NCBI GenBank assembly: GCA_044370335.1
Contig: JBILVS010000001.1
Location: forward strand, 10,024 to 74,023
Direction of reading: 5' to 3'
Length of the DNA: 64,000 bases
Origin: REEB509 sp044370335
Lineage (GTDB): Bacteria > Pseudomonadota > Alphaproteobacteria > Caulobacterales > Aquidulcibacteraceae
In this document: positions 41,412-50,552 of the stretch, piece by piece
Layout: each line of letters begins with the position of its first letter
Position numbering within the stretch: the first letter of the stretch is position 1
Translations under genes and position numbers: made by a program
Notes under the pieces: model-generated
The model's input: only the letters and a program-made list of their open reading frames with translations
Databases searched by the model: none
What the model was told of the DNA's origin: nothing

Positions 41412-43670
41412 ATGGCGGACGATTTCGGCGCGCTGCCCCCCGAAGGCGGGCGCATCATCGACGAACCGATCTCCGATGCGCTGGCCAAGCGTTATCTGGC
41501 CTATGCCCTCTCCACGATCACGAGCCGGGCTTTGCCGGATGTGCGCGATGGACTGAAGCCGGTGCACCGACGGATCCTTTACGTGATGCGGCGCATGGGG
41601 CTCGGGTCGGGCGATCCCTTGCGCAAAAGCGCCAAGGTTGTGGGCGACGTGATGGGCGGCTTTCATCCCCACGGCGACCAGGCGATCTACGACGCCATGG
41701 TGCGCTTGGCGCAGGATTTCTCGGTCCGCTATCCCCTGGTCGACGGCCAAGGCAATTTCGGCAACATCGATGGCGATAACCCCGCCGCCATGCGCTACAC
41801 TGAAAGCCGCCTGACCAAGGCGGCGGAGCTTCTGCTAGAAGGGATCGACGAAAACGCCGTCGATTTCCGCGAGACCTACGACGGGCAGGACGAAGAGCCG
41901 GTGGTCCTGCCGGGCGGGTTTCCCAACCTGCTCGCCAATGGCTCCTCCGGGATCGCTGTCGGCATGGCGACCTCGATCCCGCCGCACAACGCCGCCGAAC
42001 TGATCGACGCGTGCCTGCATCTCATCCACAAGCCAGACGCCACGGTCGACGAGCTGATCAAGCTGGTGCCGGGGCCTGACTTGCCCACTGGCGGCCAGAT
42101 CGTCGAGGGCGCCGAAGGGATCCGCGAAGCCTACGCCACTGGACGCGGCGGCTTCCGGGTCCGCGCCCGCTGGGAGGTGGAAGAGCTGACCCGCGGGCAA
42201 TGGCGGATCGTCATCACTGAAATTCCCTATCAGGTGCAGAAGGCCAAGCTGATTGCGGCCCTGGCGGACCTGATCGAAACTAAGAAGGCCCCGCTTGTGG
42301 CCGACGTTCGCGACGAGAGCGCCGAAACGATCCGTGTGGTCATTGAGCCCCGCTCTCGAAGCGTCGAGCCACAGCTTCTGATGGAGAGCCTGTTCAAGCT
42401 GTCTGAGCTTGAGAGCCGCGTGCCCCTCAACATGAATGTGCTGGATGCCACCGGCGCCCCGCGGTTGATGGGCTTGAAAGACGTGCTCGTGGCGTTCCTT
42501 GCTCACCAGCGCGAGGTGCTGCAACGGCGCACGGCGTTCCGATTGGACAAGATCGCGGCCCGGTTGGAGGTCTTAGCGGGCCTGTTGATCGTCTATCTCA
42601 ATCTTGATGAGGTGATCCGCATCATCCGCGCCGAGGATGAACCGAAACCGTTCCTTATCAAGCGCTTCAAGCTGACCGACGTGCAGGCCGAGGCGATCCT
42701 CAACACCCGCCTGCGGGCGTTGCGCAAGCTCGAAGAGATGGAGCTGCGCAAGGAAGACGCGGCGTTGAAGGCCGAGCAGGCGGGCCTGCAGGCGCTGCTG
42801 GGGTCTGAGACCCTGCAGTGGGACAAGCTTGCCTCAGACCTTTCGGAGCGGCGCAAGTATTTCGGCCCTGAAACCGCCTTTGGCCGCCGCCGCACCGCGC
42901 TCGGTGAAGCCTCTGCCGACATGGGCCCGATCGCAGTGGAAGCCTTTGTGACCAAAGAGCCGGTGACGGTGGTTCTGTCCCAAAAGGGGTGGCTCCGGGC
43001 GCTGAAGGGCCGCCTAGACGACCTTGAGGGCGTCAAGTTCAAGGACGGCGACGCGCCGGCCTTCGTCGTCCGCTGCGACACGACCGATAAGCTCTTGGCC
43101 TTCGCCAGCGACGGCCGCGCCTTCACGCTGGAGGCCCACAAGCTCCCCGGCGGACGTGGGGCCGGAGAGCCGATCCGGCTGATGATCGAGCTGGGCGAGG
43201 ATCACGACATCATCGCGTTGTTCGCCTTCGAAGAGGGCGACAAGCGGCTTGTGGCCTCCTCGGACGGCTACGGCTTCATCGCGCCCGCAGCGGACATGCT
43301 CGCGCAGAAGCGGGGCGGCAAGCAGGTTCTGAACCTGACGGGCGGCGCACGGGCGATCGCAGCGGCCCCCGCGCTGGGGGACCTCGTCGCTAGCGTCGGC
43401 GACAACCGCAAGATGCTTATCTTCCCCCTCGCGGAACTTCCCGAGATGAGCCGCGGCAAGGGGGTCAAGCTTCAGACCTTCGCCCAAGGGGGCCTGGCGG
43501 ACGTCGCCGTGTTTGCCGCGGCCGAGGGCCTGACCTGGGTGGACAGCGCCGCCCGCGTCCGGTCCGTGCCGGAGTGGGAGATGCTGCAGGGTAAACGCGC
43601 CGCCGCCGGCAAACCGGCGCCGAGGGGCTTTTCGCGCTCGGGCCGTTTTGACGACACCCTGGGCGGTTAG
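41412..43670 (+). CDS. parC: DNA topoisomerase IV subunit A
   Basis: A 752-residue subunit that unlinks daughter chromosomes. Catalytic Tyr129 lies in MRYTESRL. The quinolone region reads HPHGDQAIYD: Gln90 stands where many ParC have Ser, and Asp94 is present. The C-terminal domain lacks a GyrA box, which separates it from gyrA at 15.8 kb. It follows recO after 47 bases, with AGAGGA shortly before the ATG. Confidence 0.96.
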   Translation: MADDFGALPPEGGRIIDEPISDALAKRYLAYALSTITSRALPDVRDGLKPVHRRILYVMRRMGLGSGDPLRKSAKVVGDVMGGFHPHGDQAIYDAMVRLAQDFSVRYPLVDGQGNFGNIDGDNPAAMRYTESRLTKAAELLLEGIDENAVDFRETYDGQDEEPVVLPGGFPNLLANGSSGIAVGMATSIPPHNAAELIDACLHLIHKPDATVDELIKLVPGPDLPTGGQIVEGAEGIREAYATGRGGFRVRARWEVEELTRGQWRIVITEIPYQVQKAKLIAALADLIETKKAPLVADVRDESAETIRVVIEPRSRSVEPQLLMESLFKLSELESRVPLNMNVLDATGAPRLMGLKDVLVAFLAHQREVLQRRTAFRLDKIAARLEVLAGLLIVYLNLDEVIRIIRAEDEPKPFLIKRFKLTDVQAEAILNTRLRALRKLEEMELRKEDAALKAEQAGLQALLGSETLQWDKLASDLSERRKYFGPETAFGRRRTALGEASADMGPIAVEAFVTKEPVTVVLSQKGWLRALKGRLDDLEGVKFKDGDAPAFVVRCDTTDKLLAFASDGRAFTLEAHKLPGGRGAGEPIRLMIELGEDHDIIALFAFEEGDKRLVASSDGYGFIAPAADMLAQKRGGKQVLNLTGGARAIAAAPALGDLVASVGDNRKMLIFPLAELPEMSRGKGVKLQTFAQGGLADVAVFAAAEGLTWVDSAARVRSVPEWEMLQGKRAAAGKPAPRGFSRSGRFDDTLGG

Positions 43671-43738
43671 CCGATTGGACAGAAGACGAAGGACGGCGCT
43701 AGGCTCGTCCGGGCTTTGAGGGAAGGGCAGGAGAGGCC

Positions 43739-44320
43739 ATGAGCACGACCTTGATCGTTGTCATCGTGCTGGTGCTGTTGGTGGTCATCGGCATCGGGAT
43801 CTACAACCGCTTGGTGGCGTTGCGCCAACGCTGCAACCAGGCTTTCGCCGATGTGGATGTGCAGCTGAAGCAGCGCCACGATCTGGTGCCGAACCTGGTG
43901 GAGACAGTGAAGGGCTACGCCAGCCACGAGCGGGAGACGCTGGAGGCGGTCATCCAGGCGCGCAATCAGGCGGTGAAGGCGGAGGAGACAGGCAATGTCG
44001 CCGCCATGAGCCAAGCCGAAGGCGTCTTGGGCGCAACCTTGGGCCGGCTGATCGCCCTCTCTGAGGCCTACCCGGACCTAAAAGCCAATGCGAACTTCCA
44101 ACAGTTGCAGGCTGAGCTGTCTGATATCGAGAACAAGATCGCCGCCGCGCGGCGCTTCTTCAACAGCGCGGTGGGCGAGTACAACACCAGTCGCGAGCAG
44201 TTCCCTGCCGTGGTTTTCGCCGGCCCCTTGGGCTTCGCCCCGCGCGAGTTCTTCGATCTTGGCCACGAAGAGCGCGACCGGCTGGACGACGCGCCGCAGG
44301 TGTCATTCGGCAAGTCCTGA
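43739..44320 (+). CDS. LemA family protein
   Basis: A 193-residue protein with one N-terminal membrane helix (LIVVIVLVLLVVIGIGIYN) and a helical LemA domain containing LVALRQRCNQAFADVDVQLKQRHDLVPNLVETVKGYA and FNSAVGEYNTSREQFP in separate segments. Most of the protein should lie outside the membrane. The family's role is unclear. It is followed by an M48 metalloprotease 22 bases on, a frequent pairing that suggests joint work in envelope quality control. Confidence 0.93.
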   Translation: MSTTLIVVIVLVLLVVIGIGIYNRLVALRQRCNQAFADVDVQLKQRHDLVPNLVETVKGYASHERETLEAVIQARNQAVKAEETGNVAAMSQAEGVLGATLGRLIALSEAYPDLKANANFQQLQAELSDIENKIAAARRFFNSAVGEYNTSREQFPAVVFAGPLGFAPREFFDLGHEERDRLDDAPQVSFGKS

Positions 44321-44342
44321 GGCTTTTGAGGGCTAGAGGGCC

Positions 44343-45380
44343 ATGTTCAAGGCCTATGGCCTACAAACCCATATTTGGAGCAACAACTGGAAATCCATCC
44401 TGCTTCTGGCGGGATTTCCGGTTCTGCTCATCCTACTGACCTATGCGCTTTTTCTGCTTTACGCGGGGCTTGTAGGCGCGGGCGGCTATGATACGGCGAT
44501 TATGGCCAATCCGTTCGTCTGGGCGGCGGAGCGCCTGAGCGAGGCTTGGCCTTACGCTCTGATCGGGGCGGGGCTTTGGTTCGCCATCGCTTACACCTTT
44601 TATCAGAACATCATCGACGCCTCGACGGGAGCAAAACCGATAGAGCGATCGGATGCCCCAGAGCTTTACAATCTTCTAGAAAATCTCTGCATTTCCCGGG
44701 GCATGAAGACCCCGGCGCTGCGGATTATGGAAACTCCGGCGCTCAATGCCTTCGCCACGGGCCTCCATGAGGGGCAGTATTCGGTCACGGTCACCCGCGG
44801 GCTGATGAACACGCTGAACCGGGACGAGTTGGAGGCCGTTCTCGCCCATGAACTCACTCACATCCGCAACGCTGATGTGAGGCTCCTGATCATTTCCATT
44901 ATCTTTGTTGGCATCTTCTCGTTCGTTGGGGAAATGGGCTTCCGCGCCCTGCGCAGCGGGGTCTCGATCGGCGGCGGGTCTTCGCGCGACCGCGGCGGAC
45001 GATCGGATTCATCGTCCGGCGGGGGAGGAGGCGCGGCAATCCTGGCGATCGTTGTGGCTCTCGTGATTATCGGGGTGTCCTATGCTTTGGCGGTGGTGAT
45101 CCGCTTTGCCCTGTCGCGAAAGCGGGAGTTTCTGGCGGATGCGGGCGCGGTGGAGCTGACGAAGAACCCCGACGCGATGATCTCAGCGCTGCAGAAAATC
45201 TCCCGCAACGCCCATGTCGAAGGGCCGCCGGCGGAGGTCCGGGAAATGTTCATCGAGAACCCCCACGCGGATTTCGCTGGGCTCTTCGCCACTCATCCGC
45301 CGATTGAGAAGCGGATCCTGGCGCTGTCGCAGCTCGCGGGCGGGCGGATCGCGAGCCCTTGGGCGTCGACGCGGGCCTAA
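44343..45380 (+). CDS. M48 family metalloprotease (HtpX-like)
   Basis: A 345-residue membrane protease. Two helices precede the catalytic domain (about residues 18-45 and 70-90). The zinc motif HELTH is at residues 169-173, and the third ligand is the Glu in SRKREFLADAGAVEL. Two more helices lie after the zinc motif, and a glycine/serine-rich linker (GGSSRDRGGRSDSSSGGGGG) separates them. It is longer at the N-terminus than E. coli HtpX. Paired with LemA; its stop overlaps that of convergent bpt. Confidence 0.9.
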   Translation: MFKAYGLQTHIWSNNWKSILLLAGFPVLLILLTYALFLLYAGLVGAGGYDTAIMANPFVWAAERLSEAWPYALIGAGLWFAIAYTFYQNIIDASTGAKPIERSDAPELYNLLENLCISRGMKTPALRIMETPALNAFATGLHEGQYSVTVTRGLMNTLNRDELEAVLAHELTHIRNADVRLLIISIIFVGIFSFVGEMGFRALRSGVSIGGGSSRDRGGRSDSSSGGGGGAAILAIVVALVIIGVSYALAVVIRFALSRKREFLADAGAVELTKNPDAMISALQKISRNAHVEGPPAEVREMFIENPHADFAGLFATHPPIEKRILALSQLAGGRIASPWASTRA

Positions 45381-46162
45381 GCCTCGCGCTGTCCTTGGAT
45401 GGCCTCGAGGATGGCGTCCTCGCCGAACACTTCATCGAAGCGGCGCCATTCGCCGGCGCTCAACACCTCCAGCGGCTGAAAGGCGGCCTTATACCCCATT
45501 TTCTCCGAGCCTTGAACCCAATAGCCGAGATAGACGTAAGGGAAACCCGCGGCCCGGGCCTGCATCACATGATCCAGGATCGTGAAGGCGCCCATCGAGC
45601 GGCGGTCATCGATCGGATCGAAAAAGCTATAAACCAAGGACAGGCCGTCTTTCAGCACATCCACCAGGGCCACCGCCGCCAACTCGTCTTTTGAAGGCCC
45701 GTCGCTGTAGCGGTACTCCACGATATGGGTGCGGAGCTGGGTCTCCTCGACCATGTCGACGTAATCGAGAAAGGTCATCTCCGCCATGCCGCCTTCGCCG
45801 TGGCGGGACAGAAGATAGCGCTTCAAGAGCCAGAACTGCTCCTCGGTCGCCTCCGCCGGGCGCAGCGCGCGGGTCAGGTCCGCATTACGGTTCAGCGCCT
45901 TCCGCCATCGCCGGGACAACTGTATCTGATCGGCCACCACGCGAACCGAGACACAGGCGCTGCAGGCGTCGCAGGCGGGGCGATAGGCGATGTTCTGGGA
46001 TCGGCGGAAGCCTGATGCGGCCAAGGCCTCATTGAGAGCGATGGGGTCTGCGGTCTCAAGGCTCGCAAACACCTTCCGCTCCCGTCGCCCGGGCAGGTAA
46101 GGGCAGGGCGCCGGCGCGGTGAGATAAAACCGCAGATTGGTGGTGGGGAAGGGCCGGGACAC
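45377..46162 (-). CDS. bpt: Aspartate/glutamate leucyltransferase
   Basis: A 261-residue enzyme adding leucine to N-terminal Asp or Glu of proteins, marking them for ClpAP through the N-end rule. Conserved blocks are RFYLTAPAPCPYLPGR, the cysteine-rich RPACDACSACVSVRV, and LGYWVQGSEKMGYKAAFQPLE. The open frame extends far upstream, but family similarity begins at a GTG at 46162 preceded by CGAGG, which I take as the start. CTAA stop overlap with the M48 protease. Confidence 0.93.
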   Translation of the reverse strand: MSRPFPTTNLRFYLTAPAPCPYLPGRRERKVFASLETADPIALNEALAASGFRRSQNIAYRPACDACSACVSVRVVADQIQLSRRWRKALNRNADLTRALRPAEATEEQFWLLKRYLLSRHGEGGMAEMTFLDYVDMVEETQLRTHIVEYRYSDGPSKDELAAVALVDVLKDGLSLVYSFFDPIDDRRSMGAFTILDHVMQARAAGFPYVYLGYWVQGSEKMGYKAAFQPLEVLSAGEWRRFDEVFGEDAILEAIQGQREA

Positions 46163-46247
46163 GCAACCTCGGGATGAAGGGACGCTCCGGCATGCTGCGG
46201 GCGGATCAGGGGCGGCGTCAAGCGGCGGCGTGAGGGAGGACGTCCGC

Positions 46248-47138
46248 CTAAAGCCCCAGATCCTCGGGCAAGGGCGGGGCCTCTCGCAGCAGCGTGATCG
46301 CGATGCGGCGGTTGCCCGGCTGCTCTGGGTCATCGGGATAAAGCGGCTCAGCGTCCGCGCGGCCCGCAACCTGGAAAATCTGATCCTGCGGTACGCCGTT
46401 GCGCTGCAGGATCGCACGGGCGGCGTTGGCGCGGTCCACGCTGATTTCCCAGTTGTTGGCCCTGCCCGGAGCAGGGGCGCTGTCGGTATGGCCAGCGATC
46501 GTCATCCGGTTCGGCAGCTGCGCGACAGCCCTCGCCACTGCCGTCAGAAGCCGGCGTCCCCGCTCATTCGGCTGGGTGGCGCCGGCGGCGAACATGGAGC
46601 GACCCTCCTGGTCGATGATCTGAATGCGCAGCCCCTCTGGCGTCACGTCCATGATGAGGTTGCGGCTCAGCTCCGCGATCTCCGGCATATCCGCCATCGC
46701 CTGCCGGATGGCCATTTCCGCCCGCATGAACTCAGCGTCTTCGCGGCGGGTCTGGGCTTCGGCGAAGGCGGAGGCCGACGGGCTCGCCTGATTGGGGTCT
46801 TCCACTTGGGTGGGCACATCGGGATCGCCGGGGGCTTCCCGAGTGTCTTCGGGTATGGTGTTGCGTTGGCGGGCGCCGTTTTCCGCCATGGCCTCCCCAG
46901 CCAAAAGGCCGCCGGCCCCGCTGGTGCTTTCGGAGACGCTGGCCGGGGCGAAAAAGTCCGCGATGCCCCTCCGCTGCTCTGGGCTTGTGGTGTTGATCAG
47001 CCACATCAAAAGGAAGAACGCCATCATGGCGGTCACGAAGTCAGCGTACGCGACCTTCCAGGCGCCGCCATGATGCCCATGGTCTCCGCCTTTCTTCACC
47101 TTCTTGATGATAATCGGGGCTTGGTTTGGGGCGGCCAT
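46248..47138 (-). CDS. MotB-like OmpA-family membrane protein
   Basis: A 296-residue protein with MotB layout: a cytoplasmic basic start (IIIKKVKKGG), one membrane helix AWKVAYADFVTAMMAFFLLMWLI with the proton-carrying Asp of YADF, a plug-like linker, and a C-terminal OmpA-like peptidoglycan-binding domain (MTIAGHTDSAP, then RANAARAIL). It would serve as a flagellar stator subunit, but no motA or other flagellar gene is nearby. The ATG at 47138 is chosen from family layout. Divergent from the flavin reductase. Confidence 0.9.
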   Translation of the reverse strand: MAAPNQAPIIIKKVKKGGDHGHHGGAWKVAYADFVTAMMAFFLLMWLINTTSPEQRRGIADFFAPASVSESTSGAGGLLAGEAMAENGARQRNTIPEDTREAPGDPDVPTQVEDPNQASPSASAFAEAQTRREDAEFMRAEMAIRQAMADMPEIAELSRNLIMDVTPEGLRIQIIDQEGRSMFAAGATQPNERGRRLLTAVARAVAQLPNRMTIAGHTDSAPAPGRANNWEISVDRANAARAILQRNGVPQDQIFQVAGRADAEPLYPDDPEQPGNRRIAITLLREAPPLPEDLGL

Positions 47139-47237
47139 CACTCTAGGTCCGTGGCGGACGAGCAGCGCATATGGCGGAGCTCCTGTTAACATTACGTGTG
47201 CTTTTCCCAACTTTGGGGGCCGCAAGGAGGGCGTTCC

Positions 47238-47741
47238 ATGACCAGCGCTGCAACCCCGTCCCCTGTGGGGGTCGATCCAGCGGCGTTCCGCTTTGCCTTG
47301 GGACGCTTTGCGACCGGGGTGGCGGTTGTTACAGCTCAGACGGAAGGCGGCGTGGCGGGGATCACGATCAATTCGTTCACGTCGGTCTCCTTAAAGCCGC
47401 CGATCGTGTTGTGGTGCCTCGACGACAAGGCGAGCCGTTATCCACTGTTCGCCACGGCGACGCAGTTTGGGGTCAGCATCTTGGCGGCGGATCAACAAAT
47501 CCTGTCCAACCGGTTTGCGAAATCGCCGGCGCCTTTCGCCGATGAGAGCGACTGGGAGTTCAGCGCCGCCGGCGCGCCGGTGATGAAGGGCGCGCTGGCT
47601 CAGCTCTCCTGCCGGACGGTGGACGCCCGTCCCCTCGGCGATCATCTCGTGATTGCAGGCGAGGTCGAAAGCCTCGCCGCCCGCGATGGCGCGCCGTTAG
47701 CCTATTTCGGGGGGCGCTATGCTGGGGTGCAGACCGGCTAA
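47238..47741 (+). CDS. Flavin reductase family protein
   Basis: A 167-residue FMN-binding split-barrel protein. FALGRFATGVAVVTA opens the domain, GITINSFTSVSLKPPIVLWCL is the flavin-contact block, and GDHLVIAGEVES with YFGGRYAGV closes it. Such proteins supply reduced flavin to two-component monooxygenases; no monooxygenase is next to it. The ATG at 47238 follows GGAGGGCGTTCC. Its TAA overlaps the TAG of the convergent barrel gene. Confidence 0.92.
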   Translation: MTSAATPSPVGVDPAAFRFALGRFATGVAVVTAQTEGGVAGITINSFTSVSLKPPIVLWCLDDKASRYPLFATATQFGVSILAADQQILSNRFAKSPAPFADESDWEFSAAGAPVMKGALAQLSCRTVDARPLGDHLVIAGEVESLAARDGAPLAYFGGRYAGVQTG

Positions 47742-49018
47742 CGCTGAACCGTGGCCGTGAGGACTGCGGAGGTCTGGTCGTAATCCCGGCCGCGGTTCGC
47801 GCCGACGCTGTCCTGGCTTATGTGGTTGAGCTGCGCTGAGAGCGTCGCGATCCTGTTTAATAGCCAGTCCCCCCGAAGGCTCAAGCGCGTCCACTCGTCT
47901 TCCCGGTCGAGCCCGGCAAGATCGGCCTCGCTGTAAGCGGCTTCGGCGGCCACCAGGATGTTGCGGCGAACCTCATGGTCGACGCGCAAAGTCGCGACCG
48001 TTTCAGTCAGCGCCGCCGCGCCGATCAGGCCTGAAGGCTCAAGTCCCCGACGAAGATCAAAACGCACCGTCGTGAGTTCGGAAGGGAACCACTCAAGGGT
48101 GGTCGACGCCGACCAGCCGTCTTTGCTCGTCGCGCTCGGATCAGCGAAATCGGCCCAGGTGTAGCCGATTCCGACCTCGCCCCGGACAAGACGGCTCAGA
48201 TCGAAGCTTGCGCCGATCAGGGCCTGGGTCTGGTCGAAATCCCGCAAGGTCGGCGCCCCGACGTCATCGAAATCACGCTCGGTTTGGCGGGCGAAGAGGA
48301 ACAGCGCGGTATCGGGAGAGATTGCGACATCGATGCGACCCCGTAAGGTGCGGGTCTCCTCGTCGCGAAAGTCCTGGTCAACCTGACCGCCGCTGATGAG
48401 GGCCGCATCGGCGAAGTCAGCCTGCGCGATCTCGCCCTCGATCCTCAACCGAACCCGGCCGGCCTCCCGCACCGCCCCGGCAAAGGCGCGCTCCGCTTCA
48501 ATCTGAACCGGCTCGGCGAAGGTCAGGGCGTCATTGACCCCGCGCGGCTCGCGTCGGTCGGACAGCCCCGCGCCGGCAAAGACATAGGCGCCGCGAAGAA
48601 GGTCGAGGCGGCCTTCGGCGCCGGCGCCCCAACCGCTTGTGCTCTCGTCTTCAAGATCGGCGAACGCCCGCCGTTCCCCGTCCGCCGTCACCACAACCGC
48701 ATGGCGAGACCATTCAGATTGCACTCGAACGCGCCCCCGCAGATCTGCAAAGCTGTCGCTTTGCTCGTTCGCCTCCGCGGCGAAGACGTTGTCGCTGTGG
48801 CCGACGCCGATCTCAATCGCTGGGAAAAGGCGGAAAGCGCCAAGGGGCGCGCCGATCGGGGCATAGTCCGGACGGGGGCGGTCGCGCACGCTCTCATTGT
48901 TGCCGCGGTCGAACAGGGCCTCGCCCGGGCCTTGCGCCGCCGCGTCCGCCCCCGCTAGGGCGAGCATGGCGCCGCCCACAATTGCCGTCCTATTCCTTGC
49001 CCAGCCGCCCTTCGCCAT
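47738..49018 (-). CDS. Outer-membrane beta-barrel protein (BBP2-like)
   Basis: A 426-residue exported protein. The signal peptide (about residues 1-28) ends GADAAAQ. The rest alternates short amphipathic strands (for instance LFPAIEIGVGHSDNVFA, VRGEVGIGYTWADFAD, RRNILVAAEAAYSEADL) and ends in a strand finishing LTATVQR, consistent with a beta barrel of the BBP2-type putative porins. Those often accompany polysaccharide export clusters, but none is visible here. Function unknown. Confidence 0.75.
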   Translation of the reverse strand: MAKGGWARNRTAIVGGAMLALAGADAAAQGPGEALFDRGNNESVRDRPRPDYAPIGAPLGAFRLFPAIEIGVGHSDNVFAAEANEQSDSFADLRGRVRVQSEWSRHAVVVTADGERRAFADLEDESTSGWGAGAEGRLDLLRGAYVFAGAGLSDRREPRGVNDALTFAEPVQIEAERAFAGAVREAGRVRLRIEGEIAQADFADAALISGGQVDQDFRDEETRTLRGRIDVAISPDTALFLFARQTERDFDDVGAPTLRDFDQTQALIGASFDLSRLVRGEVGIGYTWADFADPSATSKDGWSASTTLEWFPSELTTVRFDLRRGLEPSGLIGAAALTETVATLRVDHEVRRNILVAAEAAYSEADLAGLDREDEWTRLSLRGDWLLNRIATLSAQLNHISQDSVGANRGRDYDQTSAVLTATVQR

Positions 49019-49094
49019 TGACCACCCCCCATCAGTGACCCCTGGGGTAAATGCCAGAAACGCGGTGAACGAATCACTAACTCCCCGGCGGGCC

Positions 49095-49292
49095 TCAGCC
49101 TTTGGCGTTCATCCACCGGAACAAGGGGCGTAACGGAAACACCCAGATAATGCCGGCGACCGCGTAAAAGGCGAGCGATGCCCAAGCGTTGGCATGCAGT
49201 CGCTCCCCCACTGTGACCGCCGCCACCACATAAACAAGCAGATAGACAAGGATCACGAAGGAGCCCAAAGCCTTGCGGGCGCTGGCGGACAT
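49095..49292 (-). CDS. DUF2842 family small membrane protein
   Basis: A 65-residue protein with two membrane helices (SFVILVYLLVYVVAAVTVG and AFYAVAGIIWVFPL), ending PLRPLFRWMNAKG. Length and pattern fit DUF2842, a family found mainly in alphaproteobacteria with unknown role. The ATG at 49292 is preceded by AGGGGAAACCACC. It lies 90 bases from divergent ctaA, so an association with respiratory assembly is possible but unproven. Confidence 0.85.
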   Translation of the reverse strand: MSASARKALGSFVILVYLLVYVVAAVTVGERLHANAWASLAFYAVAGIIWVFPLRPLFRWMNAKG

Positions 49293-49382
49293 GGTGGTTT
49301 CCCCTCCTGCGGCGGCTGGTCGCGCTGGCGGGAGGGCCTGCGCCGCCCACATCGCAGCCACGATACTCTACGACGCCATCAC

Positions 49383-50477
49383 ATGGAGAGCCGCATGTTC
49401 GCCCGCAACGCCCCCCAGGACAGCGCCGTCGGCGTTTGGCTTCTGGTCGTGTGCGCCTTTGTGGCCGCGATGATCCTGGTGGGGGGCGCAACGCGGCTGA
49501 CCGACAGCGGGCTTTCCATCACCGAGTGGGATCTGGGTAAGGGGCTTGTGCCGCCTCTGACTGAAGCGGCCTGGGCCGAGGAGTTCAACCTCTACCGGCA
49601 CACGACGGAGTACCAGATCGTCAACCAGGGCATGAGCCTCGCGGAGTTCCAGTACATCTATTTCTGGGAGTGGGGTCACCGGTTTCTGGGCAAGATGATC
49701 GGGCTTGTGTTTGCGGTCCCGTTCTTCGTCTTCCTGTTCAAAGGCCGGCTGCGAGGGCGAATGGGGCCGGTCATGCTTCTTTTCGCCTTGGGCGGTCTGC
49801 AGGGGGCTATCGGCTGGTGGATGGTCACAAGCGGGCTCGGAGACACGGACCGTGTGGACGTGAGTTCCGTGCGGCTCGCGACCCATCTCGGTATGGCCTT
49901 CGCCATCATCGGCATCGGTTTCATGTTGGCGCTGCAGGCTTTCGGTCAGCCCGCGAGGGGTGCGGCCGTCACGCCGCGCTGGGCCGGGATCGTTTACCTG
50001 AAACTTTTGTTTCTGCAGATAATCTTAGGGGCGCTCGTCGCAGGGATCGACGCGGGACGAGCCGCCTGGGACTGGCCGACCATGGGCGGGGAGTGGTTCC
50101 CGTCAAGCTATGGCAATCTTGAGCCCTTCGCCCGGAACTTCATCGAAAACGGCATAGCGGCGCAGTTTAACCACCGGGTTCTTGGCTATGTCGTGTTCGT
50201 CCTTGGCCTATGGCTGGCGCTCTCCGCTGCCTTCAAAGGGCAGGGGGCGCAACGGGCTCTGGGGCTTTCAACAGCGACGCTCCTCTTAGCCCAAGTGGTT
50301 CTGGGGATTGTCACCGTCATGAACCATGCTCCGCTCATGCTGTGCCTTATCCATCAGGGCGGCGCTGTGGCGTTGTGGCTGTCTTCGATCGCCCTTGTGA
50401 TGACCGCCCCGGCGAAGCGGCAACCCGTTACCGCCGCCAAAACGCTTTCTCCGCAAGGAGTTGCGGAGACCGCTTGA
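49383..50477 (+). CDS. ctaA: Heme A synthase (CtaA/COX15)
   Basis: A 364-residue inner-membrane enzyme oxidising heme O to heme A for cytochrome aa3 oxidase. About eight helices. The four conserved heme-related histidines lie in WEWGHRFLGK, ATHLGMAF, FNHRVLGYV and LIHQGGA. VGGATRLTDSGLSITEWDL and the AGIDAGRAAWDWPTMGGEWFP loop are typical of the alphaproteobacterial form. The ATG at 49383 is preferred; a second at 49395 is possible. Confidence 0.96.
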   Translation: MESRMFARNAPQDSAVGVWLLVVCAFVAAMILVGGATRLTDSGLSITEWDLGKGLVPPLTEAAWAEEFNLYRHTTEYQIVNQGMSLAEFQYIYFWEWGHRFLGKMIGLVFAVPFFVFLFKGRLRGRMGPVMLLFALGGLQGAIGWWMVTSGLGDTDRVDVSSVRLATHLGMAFAIIGIGFMLALQAFGQPARGAAVTPRWAGIVYLKLLFLQIILGALVAGIDAGRAAWDWPTMGGEWFPSSYGNLEPFARNFIENGIAAQFNHRVLGYVVFVLGLWLALSAAFKGQGAQRALGLSTATLLLAQVVLGIVTVMNHAPLMLCLIHQGGAVALWLSSIALVMTAPAKRQPVTAAKTLSPQGVAETA

Positions 50478-50516
50478 CGTGGACGCGGTCTTGAGGCATC
50501 AGCGCCGCCTTGCAAC

Positions 50517-50550
50517 GAGGGGCGGTTGCCCCTCCCTGACTTGAGGGGAT
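50517..50550 (+). promoter_or_regulatory. rplM leader with mutually exclusive helices
   Basis: GAGGGGC (50517-50523) and GCCCCTC (50528-50534) form a perfect 7-base stem with a GGTT loop. The same CCCCTC (50529-50534) is also complementary to GAGGGG at 50543-50548, which is the rplM ribosome-binding site. One helix exposes the ribosome-binding site and the other hides it. This suggests translational control, perhaps by L13 or S9; the role is inferred. Confidence 0.5.
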
Positions 50551-50552
50551 CA

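Noticed and set aside
41650..41710. Gln90 in the ParC quinolone region as a resistance mutation
   Set aside because: Gln at this site appears to be a natural residue in ParC of related bacteria; GyrA is wild type at both positions.
46137..47189. A 350-codon open frame antisense to the MotB-like gene
   Set aside because: The minus strand shows the MotB helix and OmpA-like domain; the plus frame has no features.
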